This document shows, one piece after another, positions 5,831-8,419 of a stretch of 8,419 nucleotides of DNA. How positions within the stretch are numbered: position 1 is the stretch's first letter; each line of letters opens with the position of its first letter. Both the position numbers and the translations under genes were made by a program. Below the pieces are notes generated by a model that saw nothing but the letters and a program-made list of their open reading frames with translations, was not told where the DNA came from and made no database searches. This stretch comes from Paraglaciecola arctica (GTDB taxonomy: Bacteria > Pseudomonadota > Gammaproteobacteria > Enterobacterales > Alteromonadaceae), in NCBI GenBank assembly GCA_003232445.1, contig QIJM01000301.1:1-8419 (forward strand). The letters run 5' to 3'.

Positions 5831-6114
5831 TGTTGTGTGCGGTTTACAAAAGCAGTAAAAAACAAGAAACTTATTTGTATGTGCCCGGCAGGGACGATTT
5901 TTCTAAGGTTCCAGAAGCTTTGTTAAAAACATTTGGTACGCCAGTATTTATGATGATTATGCCACTTAAAAAAGACCGTGAACTGGCGCGAGTGGATATC
6001 AATAAGTTGCGTATTGAACTCAAGACAAAAGGTTTTTATTTGCAGTTGCCACCACCGACTGAAAACTTACTTAAAACTCATCTGCAACAACAAAGCTCAG
6101 GCTTATACCTATGA
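5830..6114 (+). CDS. ycgL: YcgL domain protein (DUF709 / UPF0745)
   Basis: This is a 94-residue YcgL-family protein of unknown biochemical function. It matches E. coli YcgL along most of its length: CAVYKSSKKQETYLYV (residues 3-18), then RDDFSKVPEALLKTFG, the MIMPL strand, and the signature GFYLQLPPPTENLL (about 72-85). It has no signal peptide or membrane segment. It lacks the N-terminal extension and acidic tail of the longer enterobacterial form. The start overlaps the rnd stop by one base and the stop overlaps the next start by ATGA, so it is translationally coupled on both sides. Association of ycgL with rnd is common outside enterobacteria, which hints at an RNA-related role, but nothing in the sequence proves this. 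Confidence 0.94.
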   Translation: MLCAVYKSSKKQETYLYVPGRDDFSKVPEALLKTFGTPVFMMIMPLKKDRELARVDINKLRIELKTKGFYLQLPPPTENLLKTHLQQQSSGLYL

Positions 6115-7085
6115 AATGTATCTATCTAACCTTGTCGATTTTGTTACTTTTGGTCAGTCAAACATTGAATGCCAAACCTACCTTTGAGCAGTACTTGGCT
6201 GATTTAAAGTTGCAGGCCATTGAACTAGGTTACACCACTGATTTTGTTGACCAAGTGTTTGCAGGCGTCAGTTACCGTGAAAAAACTGTCACAGCTGACA
6301 AAAACCAGCCAGAAACAAAATTAACATTAGATAAATACTTAGCCACACGTGTACCGGATTGGAAAGTTAAAAAGGCCATTGACTTAATGGCGCAGCATAA
6401 AGTGTTATTAGACCAAGTAGAGCAACAGTTTGGTGTGCAGAAGCGTTTTATTGTGGCGTTATGGGGCAACGAGAGCAATTTCGGCAGTATTATGGGCAAA
6501 CACTCGGTAATTAACTCACTAGTGACCTTGGCATACGAGGGTAGGCGAGAAGCCCTGTTTAAAAAACAACTATTTGCCGCTCTAAAAGTCCTTCAGCAAG
6601 GGCATATTGAATTAGAGCACTTTGTTGGTTCATGGGCCGGTGCCATGGGGCAGAGTCAGTTTATGCCTACCTCATTTTTAGACTATGCTATTGATTTTGA
6701 TAACGATGGTCGAAAAGATATATGGAACAATAAGGCAGATGTGTTCGCTTCTATCGCTAATTTTCTCAAAACAGAAGGTTGGAGCAGCGACTTAACTTGG
6801 GGTCGTCAAGTTAGTGTGTTAGAAAATTTTGACTTTAGTTTGACCGGTTTAAAGTCCTCTGAGAAACGTTTGTTAGCTGATTGGCAGAAAATGGGTGTAA
6901 GACGTTACGATGGCCATGATTTACCACAAGTGGCAATCAAAGCTTCTCTGATAAACCCTGATGGTAAACAAGGTCGGATATATCTGGTTTATGAAAATTT
7001 TCACACGTTAATGAAGTGGAATCGTTCGAGTTATTTTGGGGTATCAGTAAGCTATTTGTCTGATCGTATTAAAAAAGGGTCGTGA
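6111..7085 (+). CDS. Lytic murein transglycosylase, MltB family
   Basis: This is a periplasmic family 3 lytic transglycosylase that cleaves the MurNAc-GlcNAc bond of peptidoglycan to give 1,6-anhydro ends. It has 324 residues. Residues 1-21 form a signal peptide ending LNA, with no lipobox Cys, so the enzyme should be soluble rather than membrane-anchored like E. coli MltB. The catalytic Glu is Glu121 in ALWGNESNFG. The conserved block FVGSWAGAMGQSQFMPTSF follows, then an EF-hand-like loop DFDNDGRKD. The C-terminal signature includes YLVYENFHTLMKWNRS and YFGVSVSYLSDRI. The start overlaps ycgL by ATGA. The neighbour set (ycgL, ycgM, ycgN) lies beside the min division genes in E. coli, so a link to cell-wall turnover at division is possible but unproven. 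Confidence 0.93.
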   Translation: MKCIYLTLSILLLLVSQTLNAKPTFEQYLADLKLQAIELGYTTDFVDQVFAGVSYREKTVTADKNQPETKLTLDKYLATRVPDWKVKKAIDLMAQHKVLLDQVEQQFGVQKRFIVALWGNESNFGSIMGKHSVINSLVTLAYEGRREALFKKQLFAALKVLQQGHIELEHFVGSWAGAMGQSQFMPTSFLDYAIDFDNDGRKDIWNNKADVFASIANFLKTEGWSSDLTWGRQVSVLENFDFSLTGLKSSEKRLLADWQKMGVRRYDGHDLPQVAIKASLINPDGKQGRIYLVYENFHTLMKWNRSSYFGVSVSYLSDRIKKGS

Positions 7086-7089
7086 AGCG

Positions 7090-7755
7090 TTGTTTGAATA
7101 TAAACATATTGATAGCGGTGGCAAAGATATTGAGTTGCCAGTAGGAAAAGTAGTCTGTGTAGGGCGTAATTATCTCCAACATGTAAAAGAATTAGAGAAT
7201 GAAGTGCCAAGTGAACCATTGTTGTTTAATAAACCTTCTACGGCTTTAACTCCGCTGCATAAACCTGTTGTTTTACCTAAAAAATCAGGTCCTTGCCACA
7301 ATGAATTGGAAGTGGCGATATTGATTAAAACCACACTCTGCCAAGCCTCGATACAAAGCGTAGAAGCCGCAATATGGGGAGTGGGTTTAGGACTAGATCT
7401 GACATTAAGGGATGTGCAAAGCACGTTAAAAAAGCAAGGTCATCCATGGGAACGAGCAAAAGCTTTTGACCGTAGCTGCCCTATGTCGCAATTTGTTATC
7501 AAAGATCAGGTTGAAAAATTATCCAATATAGGCTTTAGTCTAAGTGTGAATAATGAAATAAGACAGCAAGGCAACAGCCAAGACATGTTGTTCCCTATAT
7601 TAAAACTATTAGTCGATATGTCTAATACCTTTACTCTTTTACCTGGGGATATAGTGATGACAGGTACACCAAAAGGGGTGGCAGCTTTATCAGTTGATGA
7701 TCAGTTAACAATCGAATTGAATGGACACTTTTCAGTTAGAACCTGTGTTGCATAG
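7090..7755 (+). CDS. ycgM: FAH-family hydrolase (YcgM/FAHD1-like), TTG start
   Basis: This is a fumarylacetoacetate hydrolase superfamily protein of 221 residues, close to E. coli YcgM (219). Members are metal-dependent acylpyruvases; for the FAHD1 group, oxaloacetate decarboxylase and oxaloacetate tautomerase activities have also been reported. Visible features are VGKVVCVGRNY (18-28), FNKP (46-49), the metal-binding HNELE with Glu72 and Glu74, Asp103 in GLDLTLRDVQ, and the C-terminal TGTPKGVA. The start is taken as TTG 7090: there is no ATG near the conserved N-terminus, an in-frame stop lies at 7048-7050, and AGGG at 7076-7079 serves as Shine-Dalgarno with a long spacing of about 10. The gap to the transglycosylase stop is four bases, so expression probably relies on coupling. 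Exact substrate cannot be read from the sequence. Confidence 0.93.
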   Translation: MFEYKHIDSGGKDIELPVGKVVCVGRNYLQHVKELENEVPSEPLLFNKPSTALTPLHKPVVLPKKSGPCHNELEVAILIKTTLCQASIQSVEAAIWGVGLGLDLTLRDVQSTLKKQGHPWERAKAFDRSCPMSQFVIKDQVEKLSNIGFSLSVNNEIRQQGNSQDMLFPILKLLVDMSNTFTLLPGDIVMTGTPKGVAALSVDDQLTIELNGHFSVRTCVA

Positions 7756-7758
7756 ATA

Positions 7759-8151
7759 ATGACATTTTCTTTTGAATTTATAGTAGACCCAGCGAATAAA
7801 TTATTAATTTGTGAGGCTTTTGGCGAGGTTCGCGAAGTAGTCGATCTTGAACATATGCTAAAGACGATTGTAAAGATGGCAGGTAAAAATCAAGTGAAGA
7901 ATATAGTGCTGGATAGTACTGAACTTAAAATACTCTGCTCCAGCGTAGAAATAGTTGATTTAATGATAACCATTCAAGAGAACGGTTGGCTAGGCGACTT
8001 AAAAATCGCTAGGATCGTCAAACCTGAACTCAATATTCATAATGTGATTGAAGGTATGGCCGAAAAGTTATCCTTATCGATTAAAAATGTCGAAACAAGA
8101 AGTGAGGCAATGCTTTGGTTGTTGTTTGATAAAGAGCCAGAAGGACGTTGA
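7759..8151 (+). CDS. Small STAS/SpoIIAA-like protein of unknown function
   Basis: This 130-residue cytoplasmic protein starts three bases after the ycgM stop. The pattern is alternating strands and helices: an N-terminal FEFIVDPANKLLICEAFG hairpin, a long helix, a central strand with Asp (NIVLDSTEL), another helix, a strand (KIARIV), and a closing helix with a WL pair (EAMLWLL). This resembles STAS/SEC14-type small domains, in which a short protein senses or bridges partners; that fold call is from pattern only. No catalytic motif, membrane helix or DNA-binding motif is evident. A good Shine-Dalgarno is absent, so translation may be coupled to ycgM. E. coli has no such gene between ycgM and ycgN. 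The alternative is a lineage-specific protein of another small alpha/beta fold. Confidence 0.8.
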   Translation: MTFSFEFIVDPANKLLICEAFGEVREVVDLEHMLKTIVKMAGKNQVKNIVLDSTELKILCSSVEIVDLMITIQENGWLGDLKIARIVKPELNIHNVIEGMAEKLSLSIKNVETRSEAMLWLLFDKEPEGR

Positions 8152-8175
8152 TGAGTAATAAATACAGGTACTACC

Positions 8176-8419
8176 ATGGATAAGTATTGGGAAACCACTC
8201 CTCTTGAAAATATGACTGAAAAAGAGTGGGAAGGGATTTGCGATGGTTGTGCTAAATGTTGTCTACATAAATTTATCGATGATGACGAAGTCACTAAAGC
8301 GGCGACTACAGATCATATTCAACAAGGTGAAAAAATTCATTACACCAATATTGCCTGTGGGTTATTAAATACCAAAACGTGCGCATGTACACAATATGCC
8401 CAGCGAACCACTTTGGTGC
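8176..8419 (+). CDS. ycgN: YcgN-family cysteine-cluster protein (UPF0260), 3'-truncated
   Basis: Only the first 81 codons are in the window. The frame opens at ATG 8176, with AGG at 8166-8168 upstream, and an in-frame stop at 8152-8154 excludes an earlier start. Residues 22-29 read CDGCAKCC, followed by LHK. This is the Cys cluster of the YcgN/YkgJ family, thought to bind metal, with further cysteines in ACGLLNTKTCAC. The opening (a Trp, then M-T-E-K-E-W-E before the cluster) matches E. coli YcgN. Between the CC pair and the next Cys there are 31 residues versus about 18 in the E. coli protein as I remember it, so a small insertion is likely. It begins 24 bases after the STAS-like gene and follows ycgM, as in E. 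coli. Function is unknown. The min genes may follow outside the window. Confidence 0.93.
   Translation, partial: MDKYWETTPLENMTEKEWEGICDGCAKCCLHKFIDDDEVTKAATTDHIQQGEKIHYTNIACGLLNTKTCACTQYAQRTTLV

Noticed and set aside
8151..8183. ATG overlapping the stop of the STAS-like gene (TGATG) as a ycgN start
   Set aside because: It is in a different frame from ycgN and meets a stop after ten codons.

Overview
The window (8,419 bases, AT-leaning) is ordinary chromosomal DNA of a marine-type gammaproteobacterium. Protein wording and gene order point to Alteromonadales, probably a Glaciecola/Paraglaciecola/Alteromonas relative. That placement is an inference from remembered homologues, not from a search. 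Every gene I accept lies on the + strand. No rRNA, tRNA, CRISPR array or mobile element is visible.

Layout: (1) a 5'-truncated YoaA helicase gene overlaps tsaB by ATGA. (2) The gap after tsaB holds two 18-bp tandem repeats and then a telomere-like heptamer array (TTAAGGG, about 5.6 copies). After it come a small unknown ORF with a TTG start and an Slp/YeaY-family outer-membrane lipoprotein. (3) Two short hairpins, the second a strong intrinsic terminator, separate the lipoprotein from a GTG-started SERHL-like alpha/beta hydrolase. (4) Next is a gene-sized absence: only the last ~30 codons of a long-chain acyl-CoA synthetase (fadD) survive, in the place where E. coli has the intact gene (yoaA-tsaB-yeaY-fadD-rnd). 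(5) Behind it a hairpin with a U7 run precedes a tightly packed operon: rnd, ycgL, an MltB-family lytic transglycosylase, a YcgM/FAHD1-like hydrolase, a STAS-like small protein, and the start of ycgN, which runs off the end.

The genes are mostly housekeeping: DNA-damage tolerance (YoaA), tRNA t6A synthesis (TsaB), envelope (lipoprotein, transglycosylase), RNA processing (RNase D) and metabolite clean-up (YcgM-like). The window joins two neighbourhoods that are far apart in E. coli, the yoaA-rnd block and the ycgL-ycgM-ycgN block that there lies beside minCDE.

I found no convincing new defence or mobile system. The items most worth checking are the fadD deletion scar, which keeps what may be the rnd leader and promoter, the G-quadruplex-capable TTAAGGG array, the possible attenuator before the hydrolase gene, and the unknown TTG-started small protein.
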